Assembly (NCBI GenBank): GCA_021778895.1
Contig: JAJYBR010000003.1
Location: 62,001-126,000 of the forward strand
Length of the DNA: 64,000 bases
Direction: 5' to 3'
Source of the DNA: Actinomycetes bacterium
GTDB taxonomy: Bacteria > Actinomycetota > Acidimicrobiia > Acidimicrobiales > RAAP-2
Numbering within the stretch: position 1 is the stretch's first letter; the number at the start of each line of letters is the position of its first letter. Position numbers and translations under genes: made by a program. The notes under the pieces are model-generated. The model worked only from the letters and a program-made list of their open reading frames with translations. It was not told where the DNA came from and made no database searches. This document shows positions 44,925 through 57,405 of the stretch, piece after piece.

Positions 44925-46124
44925 TCAGTGTCCCTCCACCAGGGCCGCCAGGCGCTCGAGCCCCTCGACCATGGCCTCGTCGCTCAGCGCGTAGCTCAGG
45001 CGGAAGTAGCCGGGGGCGCCGAAGGCCTCACCGGGCACGACGGCGACCTGGATCGTCGCCAGCAGCAGCTCGGCCAGCTCGGCCGAGGTCTGGGCGCGCT
45101 GGCCGCGCAGGTCGCGGCCGAGCAGCCCCTCGACGTTGGGGAAGCAGTAGAACGCGCCCTCGGGCTCGGCGCAGCGCACGCCGTCGATGGCGTTCAGCAT
45201 CGCGGTCATCGTCTGTCGGCGACGGTCGAAGGCCCGGCGCATGTCCTCGACCGCCGACTGGTCACCCGTCAGGGCGGCCACGGCGGCGCGCTGGGACACG
45301 TTGGAGATGTTGGAGGTCGTCTGGCTCTGGTAGTTGATCGCCGCGGCCACGACGTCGCGCGGCCCGGCGAGCCAGCCCACGCGCCAGCCCGTCATCGCGT
45401 ACGACTTGGCCACGCCGTTGACGACGACCCACCGGTCACCGACCTCGGGGGCCACGACGGGCAGCGACACTTGGGTCGCCGACCCGTAGACCAGGTGCTC
45501 GTAGATCTCGTCGGCCAGGACCCAGATGCCGTGCTCAGCGGCCCAGCGCCCGATCGCGGCCACCTCCTCGGGCACCACGACCGCACCGGTCGGGTTGGAG
45601 GGCGAGACGAAGACCAGCACCTTGGAGCGCGGCGTGCGGTAGCGCTCCAGGTCCTCGACCCGCAGGCGGAATCCGTTCTCCTCGCTCAGGGGCACCGCCA
45701 CGGGGCGGCCGCCGGCCAGGTACACGGCCTCGGGATAGGTCGTCCAGTAGGGCGCGGGGATCAGCACCTCGTCGCCCGGATCGAGCAGCGTCACGAAGGC
45801 CGTGGCTATCGCGTGCTTGCCGCCGTTGGTCACCAATACCTGGTCAGAAGTGATCTCCAGCCCGGAGTCGCGACGGGACTTGTCGACGATGGCGGCGCGC
45901 AGCTCGGGCAGCCCCGCGGTCGGGGTGTACTTGTGGTTGACGGGCTGGGCGCAGGCCAGCGCGGCCGCCTCGACGACGTGGGCGGGTGTGGGGAAGTTGG
46001 GCTCGCCGGCCCCGTAGGCGATCACGGGCTCGCCGCGGGCCTGCAGGGCCTTGGCCTTCGCGTCCACCGCCAGGGTCGCGCTCGGGGCCAGCCCCGCTAC
46101 TCGGTCACTGATCCGCGAGCCCAC
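44925..46124 (-). CDS. Aspartate aminotransferase (class I, subgroup Ib)
   Basis: 399 residues, fold-type I PLP enzyme. [62 protein letters not shown], the PLP lysine in [15 protein letters not shown], and the C-terminal Arg in FRLSYA are typical of aspC/aspB Ib enzymes. Converts oxaloacetate and glutamate to aspartate and 2-oxoglutarate. GTG 46124 has AGGGGAG upstream. Divergent from serC across a palindromic promoter. Confidence 0.9.
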   Translation of the reverse strand: MGSRISDRVAGLAPSATLAVDAKAKALQARGEPVIAYGAGEPNFPTPAHVVEAAALACAQPVNHKYTPTAGLPELRAAIVDKSRRDSGLEITSDQVLVTNGGKHAIATAFVTLLDPGDEVLIPAPYWTTYPEAVYLAGGRPVAVPLSEENGFRLRVEDLERYRTPRSKVLVFVSPSNPTGAVVVPEEVAAIGRWAAEHGIWVLADEIYEHLVYGSATQVSLPVVAPEVGDRWVVVNGVAKSYAMTGWRVGWLAGPRDVVAAAINYQSQTTSNISNVSQRAAVAALTGDQSAVEDMRRAFDRRRQTMTAMLNAIDGVRCAEPEGAFYCFPNVEGLLGRDLRGQRAQTSAELAELLLATIQVAVVPGEAFGAPGYFRLSYALSDEAMVEGLERLAALVEGH

Positions 46125-46147
46125 ACGTACTCCCCTCGGCGCGTTCG

Positions 46148-47284
<1,137 letters not shown>

Positions 47285-47285
47285 C

Positions 47286-47310
47286 GGTCCGCGCGGACCC
47301 GGACGTCCGG
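47286..47310. terminator. Tandem short palindromes between convergent serC and ilvC
   Basis: GGTCC-GCGC-GGACC (47286-47299) followed by CCGGACGTCCGG (47299-47310) in the 28-bp gap between two convergent genes. Short stems and no T-tract; a weak bidirectional terminator is possible. Confidence 0.35.
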
Positions 47311-47312
47311 CC

Positions 47313-48343
<1,031 letters not shown>

Positions 48344-48347
<4 letters not shown>

Positions 48348-48904
48348 CGCAGTCCTCTCTCGGTGCTCGTCAACTCCTGGCCCAGTCTAGGAACGGCCAG
48401 TCGCCCGGTCCGGTGGAGCTCGACGCTGGAGTAGTCCTCCAAGGCGCGCTCGAACTCGTCGCAGCTCGCCGGGGTCCCCGACAGCATGACGGTGACGGCA
48501 CCGGGGTCCACGTCGATGATCGAGGCGCCGGCCCGTCCCAGGATGTCGAGCAGTGACGTGCGGTTCGACACGTCGGTGGCGATCGTCGCGAGCAGGAGCT
48601 CGCGCTCGACGGCGTCACGGGGCGCGATGTCCCAGATGTCCACGACGTTGACCAGCTTGTCGAGCTGGCCCACCACCTGCTCGAGGGGTGTCGACTCGGC
48701 GTCCACGACGATCGTGATGCGTGAGAAGCGGGCGTGGCGCTCCGAGGGCGCCACGGCCAGCGAGTAGATGTTGAATCCCCGCCGGGCGAAGAGGCCGGCG
48801 ATGCGCGCCAGCACCCCCGATTTGTTCTCCACCAGCACCGACAGGATGTGGTGGCGCACCGGGGAGTGGGCCGTCTCCCCCGCGAAGGGTTCGGGCGTGT
48901 TCAT
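48344..48904 (-). CDS. ilvN: Acetolactate synthase small (regulatory) subunit
   Basis: 186 residues. N-terminal ACT domain [20 protein letters not shown] followed by [15 protein letters not shown] binds valine for feedback control; [13 protein letters not shown] and a second ALS-ssu domain complete it. ATG 48904 overlaps the ilvB stop (ATGA). Confidence 0.95.
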
Positions 48905-50616
48905 CGGGTCTCCTTGCGCTGGGAGGGGTGGACGAGGATGTCGTCGTTGCTGGCGCCCGCGGGCACCATCGGGAAGACCTTCTCGGACGCGTCGACGCGG
49001 AAGTCGACGACCACCGGCACGTCGTTGATGGCGTTGGCCTCGTCGATCACGTCGCTCATCTCCTTGGGGGTGGTGGCCCGCAGGCCCACGCAGCCCATGG
49101 CCTCGGCCAGCTTGACGTAGTCGGGCAGGTCGGGCGACAGGTACACCTCGGAGTAGCGCTCGTCGTAGAACATCTCCTGCCACTGGCGCACCATGCCCAG
49201 GTAGGAGTTGTTGAGGATCGCCACCTTGATGGGGATCCCCTCGCTGCGCGCCGTCACGAGCTCTTGGGCCGTCATCTGGAAGCAGCCGTCCCCGTCGATG
49301 CACCACACCGTCCGGTCGGGACGTCCGACCTTGGCACCGATGGCGGCGGGAACGCCGAACCCCATGGTGCCCGCACCGCCCGAGTTGACCCACGAGTTGG
49401 GCTCCTCGAAGGGCCAGAACTGCGCCGTCCACATCTGGTGCTGGCCGACCCCCGAGGCCACGATCGTGCCCGCGGGAGCGTTCGCGGCCAGCGACTCGAT
49501 GACGTGCTGGGGACGCAGGGGGCCCTCGGTGGGCTCGTCGTCGTAGGTGAGCGGGTAGGTCGCCTGCCACGAGCGGATCTCGGACCACCAGGTGTCCAGG
49601 CGCGGCGGGTTCGCCCCCGCGGTCTCCAGGGCCCGCAGCACCATCCCCACGTCGCCCTGGATCGCCACGTCGGCCTGGCGGATCTTGCCCAGCTCGGCCC
49701 GGTCGATGTCCACGTGGATCACGCGGGCCCCGGGAGCGAAGGCCGCCGTGCGCCCGGTCACCCGGTCGTCGAAGCGCGCCCCGAGGGCGATCAGCAGGTC
49801 ACTGCGCTGCATGGCGGTCACCGCGGCGTAGACGCCGTGCATCCCCGGCATGCCCAGGTTCAGCTCGTGCGAGTGCGGGAACGCGCCGCGCGCCATGAGC
49901 GTGGTCACGACGGGGATCCGGGTCCGCTCGGCGAAGGCCCGCAGCTCGGCCGTGGCCCGCGACTTCAAGGTGCCGCCCCCGACGTAGAGCACCGGGCGCT
50001 CGGCCGCGGCGATGAGCGCCACCGCGCGCTCGACGTCGGCCTCGTCGAGGTCCACCAGCGGGTGGTAGCCGGGCAGGTCGTAGTCCTCGGGGCCCACCGG
50101 GTACCACCACTCCATGGTCGACTGCGCCACGTCCTTGGGCAGGTCGATCAGCACGGGTCCGGGGCGCCCCGTCGTGGCGAGATGGAAGGCCGCCGCGACC
50201 GCCCGCGGGATCTCGTGGGCCGTCCGCACCAGGAAGTTGTGCTTGGTCACACCCATCGTGATGCCGGTGATGTCGCACTCCTGGAAGGCGTCCAGCCCGA
50301 TCGAGCTCGTGGCCACCTGCCCCGTGATCACCACGAGGGGCGTCGAGTCCATGTGCGCGTTGGCGATGGGGGTGACGATGTTGGTGGAGCCGGGACCGCT
50401 CGTCACCATGGCGACGCCCGGTCGCCCCGTGGCCAGCGAGTAACCCTCGGCCATGTGGCCGGCGCCCTGCTCGTGGCGCACGAGGATGTGCCGGATGCTC
50501 GAGTCCAGCAGCGGATCGTAGACGGGCAGGATCGCCCCGCCGGGCAGGCCGAACACGGTGTCGACCCCCTGCTGCTCGAGGCTCTTGATCAGGGCTTGGG
50601 CTCCGGTGAGTTGCAC
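48901..50616 (-). CDS. ilvB: Acetolactate synthase large (catalytic) subunit
   Basis: 571 residues, ThDP/FAD enzyme joining two pyruvates, or pyruvate with 2-oxobutyrate. [14 protein letters not shown], catalytic Glu in [34 protein letters not shown]-like LIDLPKDV, and the ThDP motif [12 protein letters not shown] ... [15 protein letters not shown] 50616 follows the attenuator by 24 nt with GTAGG nearby. Head of ilvB-ilvN-ilvC. Confidence 0.96.
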   Translation of the reverse strand: MQLTGAQALIKSLEQQGVDTVFGLPGGAILPVYDPLLDSSIRHILVRHEQGAGHMAEGYSLATGRPGVAMVTSGPGSTNIVTPIANAHMDSTPLVVITGQVATSSIGLDAFQECDITGITMGVTKHNFLVRTAHEIPRAVAAAFHLATTGRPGPVLIDLPKDVAQSTMEWWYPVGPEDYDLPGYHPLVDLDEADVERAVALIAAAERPVLYVGGGTLKSRATAELRAFAERTRIPVVTTLMARGAFPHSHELNLGMPGMHGVYAAVTAMQRSDLLIALGARFDDRVTGRTAAFAPGARVIHVDIDRAELGKIRQADVAIQGDVGMVLRALETAGANPPRLDTWWSEIRSWQATYPLTYDDEPTEGPLRPQHVIESLAANAPAGTIVASGVGQHQMWTAQFWPFEEPNSWVNSGGAGTMGFGVPAAIGAKVGRPDRTVWCIDGDGCFQMTAQELVTARSEGIPIKVAILNNSYLGMVRQWQEMFYDERYSEVYLSPDLPDYVKLAEAMGCVGLRATTPKEMSDVIDEANAINDVPVVVDFRVDASEKVFPMVPAGASNDDILVHPSQRKETR

Positions 50617-50640
50617 AATGCCTACTTCCGTCTGGGTAAC

Positions 50641-50666
50641 AAAAAAGGCCTCCCGTTTGGGAGGCC
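50641..50666 (-). terminator. ilvBNC transcription attenuator
   Basis: Minus-strand stem GGCCTCCC-AAAC-GGGAGGCC (50666-50647) directly followed by TTTTTT (50646-50641), 22 bp after the leader stop and 24 bp before ilvB. It is an intrinsic terminator placed between leader peptide and structural genes. Confidence 0.85.
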
Positions 50667-50688
50667 ACCGGCGTCTACGAGGGCGTGA

Positions 50689-50736
50689 CTACCGGCGACC
50701 GCCCCCAATTACCAGGAGAGTGCCGCCGTTCGCCAC
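50689..50736 (-). CDS. ilvL: ilvB leader peptide
   Basis: 15-codon GTG-started frame MANGGTLLVIGGGRR containing consecutive Leu-Leu-Val-Ile codons (CTC CTG GTA ATT), all three ilvBNC end-product amino acids. A TTAGAT sequence (50748-50743) lies 6 nt before the GTG, compatible with a leaderless leader. Another frame from ATG 50744 (MTRWRTAALSW) lacks BCAA enrichment and was not chosen. Confidence 0.75.
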   Translation of the reverse strand: MANGGTLLVIGGGRR

Positions 50737-50791
50737 CGTGTCATCTAAGCACAGCGGCGCCAGCGGCACAAGCCGGGCCCCGGGCGCGGCG

Positions 50792-52471
50792 TCAGCGCGA
50801 CGTCACCGCCCCCCGCTCGGCTCCCTGGACGAGGCGGGCGAACTTGTCGAGCACGCCCGTGGTGTAGCGCGGCGTGAAGGGCGCCAGGTGGGCGGACCGC
50901 GCAGCGAGCGTGGCCGCATCGACCAGCAGGTCGATGCGGTGGGCGCTCACGTCGATCTCGATCTCGTCGCCGTCTTCCACCAGCGCGATCGGGCCGCCGT
51001 CGAGAGCCTCGGGAGCCACGTGGCCCACGCAGAACCCGTGGGTCCCGCCCGAGAACCGCCCGTCGGTCACGAGTGCCGAGTCGCTGCCGCGCCCCACACC
51101 CTTCATCGCACCGGTGATGGCCAGCATCTCGCGCATCCCCGGTCCGGACTTCGGTCCCTCGTAGCGCACGACGACCACCGTCTGGGGCTGGATCTCGCCA
51201 GCGAGGATCGCCGTCATCGCCGCGTCCTCGCCGTCAAAGACCCGGGCCCGCCCACGGAAGTGCAGGTCGTCGATGCCGGCCACCTTGACGACCGAGCCGC
51301 GCGGCGCCAATGAGCCGCTGAGCACCGCGATCCCCCCCTGCGCGTGGAGGGGGTGGTCGAGGTCGTGGATGACGTCCCCGTCGGGCGGACGCGCCGCAAA
51401 CTCCGCCAGGCTCTCGGCCATCGTGCGGCCCGTCACGGTCACGGCGTCCCCGTGCAGCAGCCCGCGCTCCAGCAGGTGCGCCAGCACGACCGGGACGCCC
51501 CCGATGGCGTCGATGTCGCTCATGTGGTAGCGGCCGTGGGGCTTGGTGTCGGCGATGTGGGGGACGCGCGCCGCCACGCGGTTGAAGTCCTCGAGCTCGA
51601 GGGGAACGCGGGCCTCGTGGGCGATGGCCAACAGGTGGAGCACCGCGTTGGTGGACCCCCCCAGGGCCATCACGACGGCGATGGCGTTCTCGAAGGCCTC
51701 CCGCGTCATAATGGCCCGGGCCGTGATCCCCTCGTCGAGCAGGTGCAGGACCGCCTGACCCGTGCGGTACGCGTAGTCCTCGCGGCGCGGGTCGATGGCC
51801 GGGACCGAGGCGCTGCCGAGCAGCGACATGCCCAGGGCCTCCCCGACGCTGGCCATGGTGTTCGCGGTGAACATGCCCGCACAACTCCCCTCGCCCGGGC
51901 AGGCCGCCAACTCGACGGCCCGGAGCCCGTCGTCGCTGAGCGCTCCCACGGCGTTGGCGCCGACGGCCTCGAAGACCGACGTGATGTCGATCGCCTGGCC
52001 GTCGAGGTGGCCGGGCATGATCGTGCCGCCGTAGAAGAAGGCACTCGGGACGTCGAGGCGCGCGGCCGCCATGAGCATGCCCGGCAGGGACTTGTCGCAC
52101 CCCGCCAGGGTCACCAGGGCGTCGAACCGCTCGGCGTGCATGACCGTCTCGACCGAGTCCGCGATCACCTCACGGCTGACCAGCGACGCCCGCATGCCCT
52201 CGTGGCCCATGGAGATCCCGTCGGACACCGCGATCGTGACGAACTCGAAGGGCACCGCGCCCGCGTCGCGGACCGCCTCCTTGGCGCGCGCCGCCAGGCG
52301 GTTGAGCGACAGGTTGCACGGCGTGACCTCGTTCCAGCTCGAGGCCACCGCGACCTGCGCCTTGGCCATGTCGGCATCGCCCAGGCCCATCGCCCGGAGC
52401 ATCGCCCGCGCGGGAGCCCGGCCGTTTCCCAGAGTGACCTCAGTGGACCGGGGGGTGGGGTGCGCGTTCAT
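50792..52471 (-). CDS. ilvD: Dihydroxy-acid dehydratase
   Basis: 559 residues, Fe-S enzyme producing 2-oxoisovalerate and 2-oxo-3-methylvalerate. Cluster cysteines in [20 protein letters not shown] and [15 protein letters not shown] (the three IlvD positions); [14 protein letters not shown] and [21 protein letters not shown] are signatures. ATG 52471 is 6 nt from TAAACT, so the transcript is probably leaderless, unlike the attenuated ilvBNC. Confidence 0.95.
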   Translation of the reverse strand: MNAHPTPRSTEVTLGNGRAPARAMLRAMGLGDADMAKAQVAVASSWNEVTPCNLSLNRLAARAKEAVRDAGAVPFEFVTIAVSDGISMGHEGMRASLVSREVIADSVETVMHAERFDALVTLAGCDKSLPGMLMAAARLDVPSAFFYGGTIMPGHLDGQAIDITSVFEAVGANAVGALSDDGLRAVELAACPGEGSCAGMFTANTMASVGEALGMSLLGSASVPAIDPRREDYAYRTGQAVLHLLDEGITARAIMTREAFENAIAVVMALGGSTNAVLHLLAIAHEARVPLELEDFNRVAARVPHIADTKPHGRYHMSDIDAIGGVPVVLAHLLERGLLHGDAVTVTGRTMAESLAEFAARPPDGDVIHDLDHPLHAQGGIAVLSGSLAPRGSVVKVAGIDDLHFRGRARVFDGEDAAMTAILAGEIQPQTVVVVRYEGPKSGPGMREMLAITGAMKGVGRGSDSALVTDGRFSGGTHGFCVGHVAPEALDGGPIALVEDGDEIEIDVSAHRIDLLVDAATLAARSAHLAPFTPRYTTGVLDKFARLVQGAERGAVTSR

Positions 52472-52477
52472 GGGGGT

Positions 52478-52483
52478 AGTTTA
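52478..52483 (-). promoter_or_regulatory. -10 box TAAACT, leaderless start of ilvD
   Basis: Minus-strand TAAACT, ACCCCC, then ATG 52471. Confidence 0.55.
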
Positions 52484-52493
52484 CGAAGCCCGC

Positions 52494-53477
52494 TCAGCGG
52501 CGCGGGGCCGAGAGGCTGACGGTCTGGCCGCTGGCCTCGAGTTCCACCCACGTCGAGCCGGGCCGCAGCGCGATGACGCGCCCCCGCGCGCGCAGCGCGA
52601 TCGGCCGGCGGACGTCCGCGTGGAACCAGCCGCCGCGCTGCAGGCGCCCGTCGCTGAACACCAGGGCCGTCCCGTGGCCCATGAGATCGGCCTCGGCGCC
52701 GATGTTGCCGACGCCCCCGATGTAGCGGACGTCGAGCACCACCACGTTCGTCGGCGCGACGGGCACGCCGGCCGCCGTCCGCTCGGGTGCCCCGAAGATC
52801 GATCGCGCCCAGTCGTGATGGGCTCCGTCCCACGCGTAGCTCACGGCGTAGCCCGCGGGGAAGTTCACCGAGAACGTGGCGACGGGTGCCCCGCGCGCCG
52901 GGGTGCGCGGCGCGGTGTACGCGAAGAGGGGCCGCGGGGGGCGGGCGCGGCGCGCCTCGGCGAGCAGGCGGGTCGGGTCGAGCAGCAGGTTGTCCGGTGG
53001 CACGCGCAGTGCGGTGCGGAACATCGCGGGACCCGCCGTAGCCTCGTCGAAGCGCTGCACCGGCGCCGTGTCGATGCTGTTGAGGGCGTAGGCCGCACCA
53101 CCGGAGAAGGCGAAGATGCCGCCCAGGGGGAACACCACCAGCCGGTCGGTGCGCCGCACCGAGCGCACCGGGCCGATCACGCCGGGCAACCGGGAGTTGA
53201 ACACGGCTGCCAGGCGCGTGATGCCGCCCTCGACGATCTCCTCGTAGACCACGTCGGCGTCGTTGATGCCGAAGAGGGGATGCGCGTTGGGGGTGTTGTC
53301 GATCTTGACGGTGAGGGCCGGCCGGTGGGCCGCCGCGGCGGACTCGGGCAGCCCGGTCAGTGGGGCCAGGTGGCGATGGCGCCGCCCGGCCGACGCGGGA
53401 CCGGCGCTGACCAGGCCGGCCACCCCGGCGGCCAGGATCCCCGCCGTGGCTGCCCGCACTGCGCGACGCCAGCGCAT
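52494..53477 (-). CDS. Secreted DUF3048 (YerB-like) protein
   Basis: 327 residues. Signal peptide at the N-terminus (RRAVRAATAGILAAGVAGLV, cleavage after ASA). DUF3048 core: APLTGLPESAAAAHRPALTV, KIDNTPNAHPLFGINDADVV, YEEIVEGGITRLAAVF and GPVRSVRRTDRLV. Exported, of unknown function; some family members are lipoproteins, but no lipobox is seen here. It follows gatB by 4 bp on the same strand. Confidence 0.88.
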   Translation of the reverse strand: MRWRRAVRAATAGILAAGVAGLVSAGPASAGRRHRHLAPLTGLPESAAAAHRPALTVKIDNTPNAHPLFGINDADVVYEEIVEGGITRLAAVFNSRLPGVIGPVRSVRRTDRLVVFPLGGIFAFSGGAAYALNSIDTAPVQRFDEATAGPAMFRTALRVPPDNLLLDPTRLLAEARRARPPRPLFAYTAPRTPARGAPVATFSVNFPAGYAVSYAWDGAHHDWARSIFGAPERTAAGVPVAPTNVVVLDVRYIGGVGNIGAEADLMGHGTALVFSDGRLQRGGWFHADVRRPIALRARGRVIALRPGSTWVELEASGQTVSLSAPRR

Positions 53478-53481
53478 CGGG

Positions 53482-54897
53482 CTAGCGCCGGGACTCCAGC
53501 TCGGCCAGCACCTGCTGACCGTTGGCCCGCCCCCGGGTGGCCTTCATCACCACGCCCACGAAGAACTGGGCCAGCTTGTCCTCGCCCTCGCGGTAGCGCG
53601 CCCACTCGTCCGGATGCTCGGCCACCGCCTGGGACACCGTTCCCGAGAGGTCGCCCGCGCTCATGGGCGCGAATCCGCGCCGCTCCACGATCTCGGCCAC
53701 GTCGCCGCCGCCCCGCACCAGCTCGGCCAGGACCGCCTTGACTTGCGTGGCCGACAGGGTCCTGGCGGCCTCGCGGGCGAGGACCTCGGCGAACGCGTCG
53801 GGGAGCACCTGTCCGGGGCCGTCCGGGCCGGCCAGCTCGTTGGCCGCGCGCGACAGGGCCAGACCGGCCTCCACGTCCCGGGCGACGGCCGCCGCGACGA
53901 ACGCGTCGAGGCCGGCCCCCACCACGGCGTCCAGCACGTCGCCGGGCACGTCGGCACCCCGGGCCAGGCCGGCCAGCGCAGCCCGCCGGTCGGCCGGCAT
54001 CGGGCCCAGGCCGTCACGGACACGCTCGATCATGGCCAGGTCCGGCACCAGGTCGGTCAGGTCGGGCTCGCGGAAGTACCGGTAGTCCTCGGCCTCCTCC
54101 TTGACCCGCATCGTGCTGGTCTCGCCGCTCCCCTCGTCCCAGTGCCGCGTCTCCTGGCGAACCTTCCCTCCCGCGAGGATCACGTCGACCTGGCGCTCGG
54201 CCTCGTAGGCCACGGCCCGCTGGAGGCTGCGCAGCGAGTTGAGGTTCTTGATCTCGCAGCGCGTGCCGAGGGGCGCACCGATCCGGCGCACCGAGACGTT
54301 CGCGTCCACCCGCATGGACCCTTCCTCCATGCGTCCGTCCGAGGCGCCGGTCGCGATCAGGACGGCGCGCAGCTCGGCGGCGTAGAGCCGAGCCTGCTCG
54401 GGAGAACGGATGTCGGGCTCCGACACGATCTCGACCAGGGGCACGCCGGCCCGGTTGTAGTCCACGAGGGACCGATCGGCATCGTGCACGCGACCGGTGC
54501 CGCCCAAGTGGGTGGACTTGCCGGTGTCCTCCTCCAGGTGCGCGCGCACGATCCCCACCCGGGAGCCGTCCGAGAGGTCGAGGTGCCCCCCCTCGTTGAT
54601 GGGCCGGTCGTACTGGGAGATCTGGAAGTCCTTGGGCATGTCGGGGTAGAAGTAGTTCTTCCGGTGGAACGTGGAGGATCCCACGCGGCAGTGCAGGGCG
54701 ATCCCGATGGCCACGGCCAGCTCGACCGCGCGCGCGTTCAGCACCGGCAGGGACCCGGGCAGCCCGAGGCACACCGGGCACACCTGCGTGTTGGGCTCGG
54801 CCCCGAACGCGTTGGCGCAGCCGCAGAACATCTTGCTCGCCGTCAGCAGCTCGGTGTGGACCTCGAGGCCGATCACCATCTCCCAGCCCTCACGCAC
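53482..54897 (-). CDS. gatB: Asp-tRNA(Asn)/Glu-tRNA(Gln) amidotransferase subunit B
   Basis: 471 residues. Kinase/amide-transfer subunit of Gat[43 protein letters not shown] with two zinc cysteine pairs, [53 protein letters not shown], and a C-terminal YqeY-like tRNA-binding tail. GTG 54897 overlaps gatA by 8 bp. Confidence 0.96.
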   Translation of the reverse strand: MREGWEMVIGLEVHTELLTASKMFCGCANAFGAEPNTQVCPVCLGLPGSLPVLNARAVELAVAIGIALHCRVGSSTFHRKNYFYPDMPKDFQISQYDRPINEGGHLDLSDGSRVGIVRAHLEEDTGKSTHLGGTGRVHDADRSLVDYNRAGVPLVEIVSEPDIRSPEQARLYAAELRAVLIATGASDGRMEEGSMRVDANVSVRRIGAPLGTRCEIKNLNSLRSLQRAVAYEAERQVDVILAGGKVRQETRHWDEGSGETSTMRVKEEAEDYRYFREPDLTDLVPDLAMIERVRDGLGPMPADRRAALAGLARGADVPGDVLDAVVGAGLDAFVAAAVARDVEAGLALSRAANELAGPDGPGQVLPDAFAEVLAREAARTLSATQVKAVLAELVRGGGDVAEIVERRGFAPMSAGDLSGTVSQAVAEHPDEWARYREGEDKLAQFFVGVVMKATRGRANGQQVLAELESRR

Positions 54898-56317
54898 CGG
54901 GCACCCCCCGTCCCGCCTCCACGACGGCGGCCGCCGCGATGAGGCGCCCCTCGCTGAGCGCCGGGCCGAGCAGCTGCACGCCGAGCGGCAGCCCGCTGGT
55001 CCCGTGCCCGAAGGGCACCGAGATGGCCGCGTGCCCCGACAGGTTGGTCGGGATCGTGAACACGTCGGAGAGGTACATGGCCATCGGGTCGCTCACCTTG
55101 GCGCCGAGCGCGAAGGCCTCCGTCGGCGCCGTCGCCCCGAGCAGCAGGTCGGCGTTCGCGTAGGCGCGCGCGAAGGCCTCGATCATGACGGTGCGGACCT
55201 TCAGGGCCTGGCCGTAGTACGCGTCGTAGTAGCCGGCCGACAGCGCGTAGGTCCCCAGCATGATGCGGCGCTTGACCTCGGCACCGAAGCCCGCGGTGCG
55301 CGTCGCCACGTACATCTCGGTGATGTCGGCGCCTGCGACGCGCAGCCCGAATCGCACGCCGTCGTAGCGCGCCAGGTTGCTGGAGGCCTCGGCCGGCGCG
55401 ATGAGGTAGTAGGCACTGAGACCGAGACGGAGCTCGGGGATGGACACCTCGCTCAGCGTGGCGCCCGCGGCCCGCAGGACCTCGGCCGCCCCCTCGACCG
55501 CGGCCACGACCTCCGGGTCCGCCCCGTCGACCAGTTCGCGCACGATGCCGACGCGCCGCCCGGCGACGCCCTGGTCCAGGCGCGCGACCAGCGCGGGGGC
55601 CGGGCCCGGCAAGGACGTGCTGTCGCGCGGGTCGTGACCCGCGATCGCCTCCAGGCTCGCGGCCGCGTCGGCCACGGTGTGGGCCAGGGGACCGATCTGG
55701 TCGAGGGAGCTGGCGAAGGCCACCAGGCCGTAGCGCGAGACCAGTCCGTAGGTGGGCTTGATGCCGACCAGGCCGCACAGCGCGGCGGGCTGGCGGATGG
55801 AGCCACCGGTGTCGCTGCCCAGGGCGATGGGCACCATGTCGGCGGCGACCGCTGCGGCCGAGCCGCCCGAGGAGCCGCCCGGCACCCGCGTGGGATCGAG
55901 CGGGTTGCGCGTGGGGCCGTAGGCCGACGTCTCGGTGGACGAGCCCATCGCGAACTCGTCCATGTTGGTCTTGCCCACCGGCACCGCGCCGGCGGCGAGC
56001 AGGCGCTCGACCGCCGTCGCCGTGTAGGGCGGCCGCCACCCCGCCAGGATCCGCGACCCGCAGGTCGTCGGCACGCCGGTCTGGCAGAGGTTGTCCTTCA
56101 GCCCCACGGGGACGCCGGCCAGGATCCCGGGGTCGCGACCCGCCGCGACCTGCGCGTCGACGGCGGCGGCGCGCTCCAGCACCTCCTCGCCCGCGACGTG
56201 GACGAACACGTTGAGGTCGGCATTGCGCGCCTGGATCGCGCTCAGCGCCTCCTCGGCGACCGAGACGGCGGAGCGCTCGCCCGACCGTACCTGGGCGGCG
56301 ATCTCTAGGGCCTTCAT
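54890..56317 (-). CDS. gatA: Asp-tRNA(Asn)/Glu-tRNA(Gln) amidotransferase subunit A
   Basis: 475 residues, amidase-signature glutaminase subunit. Ser-cisSer-Lys triad: Lys in [13 protein letters not shown], cis-Ser in [12 protein letters not shown] and nucleophile in [36 protein letters not shown] is also conserved. Releases ammonia for channeling to GatB. ATGA overlap with gatC. Confidence 0.96.
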   Translation of the reverse strand: MKALEIAAQVRSGERSAVSVAEEALSAIQARNADLNVFVHVAGEEVLERAAAVDAQVAAGRDPGILAGVPVGLKDNLCQTGVPTTCGSRILAGWRPPYTATAVERLLAAGAVPVGKTNMDEFAMGSSTETSAYGPTRNPLDPTRVPGGSSGGSAAAVAADMVPIALGSDTGGSIRQPAALCGLVGIKPTYGLVSRYGLVAFASSLDQIGPLAHTVADAAASLEAIAGHDPRDSTSLPGPAPALVARLDQGVAGRRVGIVRELVDGADPEVVAAVEGAAEVLRAAGATLSEVSIPELRLGLSAYYLIAPAEASSNLARYDGVRFGLRVAGADITEMYVATRTAGFGAEVKRRIMLGTYALSAGYYDAYYGQALKVRTVMIEAFARAYANADLLLGATAPTEAFALGAKVSDPMAMYLSDVFTIPTNLSGHAAISVPFGHGTSGLPLGVQLLGPALSEGRLIAAAAVVEAGRGVPGA

Positions 56318-56613
56318 GGTTCCTCACCCAGGATGCGCGGGACGGCGAACCGCCCCTCCTCGACCTGCGGCGCCGCGCTCAAGAACGCGTCGCGCGCCAG
56401 ACTGGGACGTACCGCGTCCTCGCGCATCACGGTGCCCAGGTCGACTGGGTGCGCCGTCGGCGGCACCACCGTGAGGTCCAGCGCGCGCAGGTCGTTCGCG
56501 TGGTCCAGGACCTGCGCCAGCTGGCCGGTGAAGCGGTCGAGCTCCTCCTCGGTCAGGCGCAGCCGGGCCAGCCGGGCCACCTTGGCCACGTCGTCGCGCG
56601 TCAGCTCGCTCAC
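56314..56613 (-). CDS. gatC: Asp-tRNA(Asn)/Glu-tRNA(Gln) amidotransferase subunit C
   Basis: 99 residues: [20 protein letters not shown], then [18 protein letters not shown] and a C-terminal extension wrapping GatA/GatB. GTG 56613 overlaps the stop of the esterase gene (GTGA). Complex assembly subunit. Confidence 0.93.
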   Translation of the reverse strand: MSELTRDDVAKVARLARLRLTEEELDRFTGQLAQVLDHANDLRALDLTVVPPTAHPVDLGTVMREDAVRPSLARDAFLSAAPQVEEGRFAVPRILGEEP

Positions 56614-57362
56614 GAGGGCACCAGCGCGTTGACGAAGTCACGGACGCGGCGCTCGATCAGCGCGGCGTCGTTGTCCATCGTGGCCACGTGGTACGAGTCC
56701 TCCAGCCAGATCCGCTCGACGGGACCGCTGACCCGCGCCAAGAGGTCGTCGCCATTGTCCGCCGTGACCACGTGGTCCTCCCGGCTGGTGAACAGCAGGC
56801 TCGGGGCCACGATGTCGACCAGGTGGTCGTACACGTCGGCCACGCCCACGAAGAGGCTCTTCGCGCACGCCAGGGGTGTGGTCGGGTAGGCAAACTCCAC
56901 GGGCCCGGGGCGCTTGATGTCGGACCCGATGCCGTCAATGGTCTCGATGCCCTCAGCCAAGAGGGCGTCGAGCCCCTCGAGCATCGCGGGGTCGGGTGGC
57001 TTGACCAGAGGATTGATGAAGACGCAGCCGGCCACGGCCCGCTGCTCGGCGACCAGCGCCGCCAGCCCGCCGCCCATCGACAGTCCCGCGACGACGACCG
57101 CGGACACGTCGGCGGCCAGCTCGTCGTAGGCCGCCAGCGCTGCGGCGCTCCAGTGCGACCAGTCCGTGGTCATGAGGTCCTCGACCGAGGTGCCGTGCCC
57201 GGGCAGCAGCGGCAGCCGGACCGTGTGACCCGCGCCCGCCAGGTCCTCGGCCAAGTTGCGCAGCGACTGCGGACTCCCGGTGAAGCCGTGCAGGACCAGT
57301 ACGCCGAGGGGTCCGCCGGCGGACGCGAAGGGCTCACACCCGGGCAGGATCGCGGACGTCAC
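56610..57362 (-). CDS. Alpha/beta-hydrolase, carboxylesterase/lipase (Est30-like)
   Basis: 250 residues. VLVLHGFTGSPQSLRNLAED at the N-terminus, nucleophile Ser in VAGLSMGGGLAA, acidic residue in SREDHVV, His in DSYHVATMDND: the typical triad and the C-terminal YHVATxD of Est30/monoglyceride-lipase-like enzymes. GTG 57362 is 7 nt from TAGGGT. Co-transcribed with gatCAB; substrate unknown. Confidence 0.88.
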   Translation of the reverse strand: MTSAILPGCEPFASAGGPLGVLVLHGFTGSPQSLRNLAEDLAGAGHTVRLPLLPGHGTSVEDLMTTDWSHWSAAALAAYDELAADVSAVVVAGLSMGGGLAALVAEQRAVAGCVFINPLVKPPDPAMLEGLDALLAEGIETIDGIGSDIKRPGPVEFAYPTTPLACAKSLFVGVADVYDHLVDIVAPSLLFTSREDHVVTADNGDDLLARVSGPVERIWLEDSYHVATMDNDAALIERRVRDFVNALVPS

Positions 57363-57369
57363 GGTCCCC

Positions 57370-57375
57370 ACCCTA
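57370..57375 (-). promoter_or_regulatory. -10 box TAGGGT, leaderless start of esterase-gatCAB operon
   Basis: Minus-strand TAGGGT, GGGGACC, then GTG 57362. Confidence 0.55.
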
Positions 57376-57405
57376 CCCACGAGCCTCCCCCGCTCCTCGG
57401 GCGCA

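Noticed and set aside
50707..50744. Alternative ilv leader frame from ATG 50744 (MTRWRTAALSW)
   Set aside because: Contains only one Leu and no Val/Ile run; the overlapping GTG frame has Leu-Leu-Val-Ile before the attenuator.
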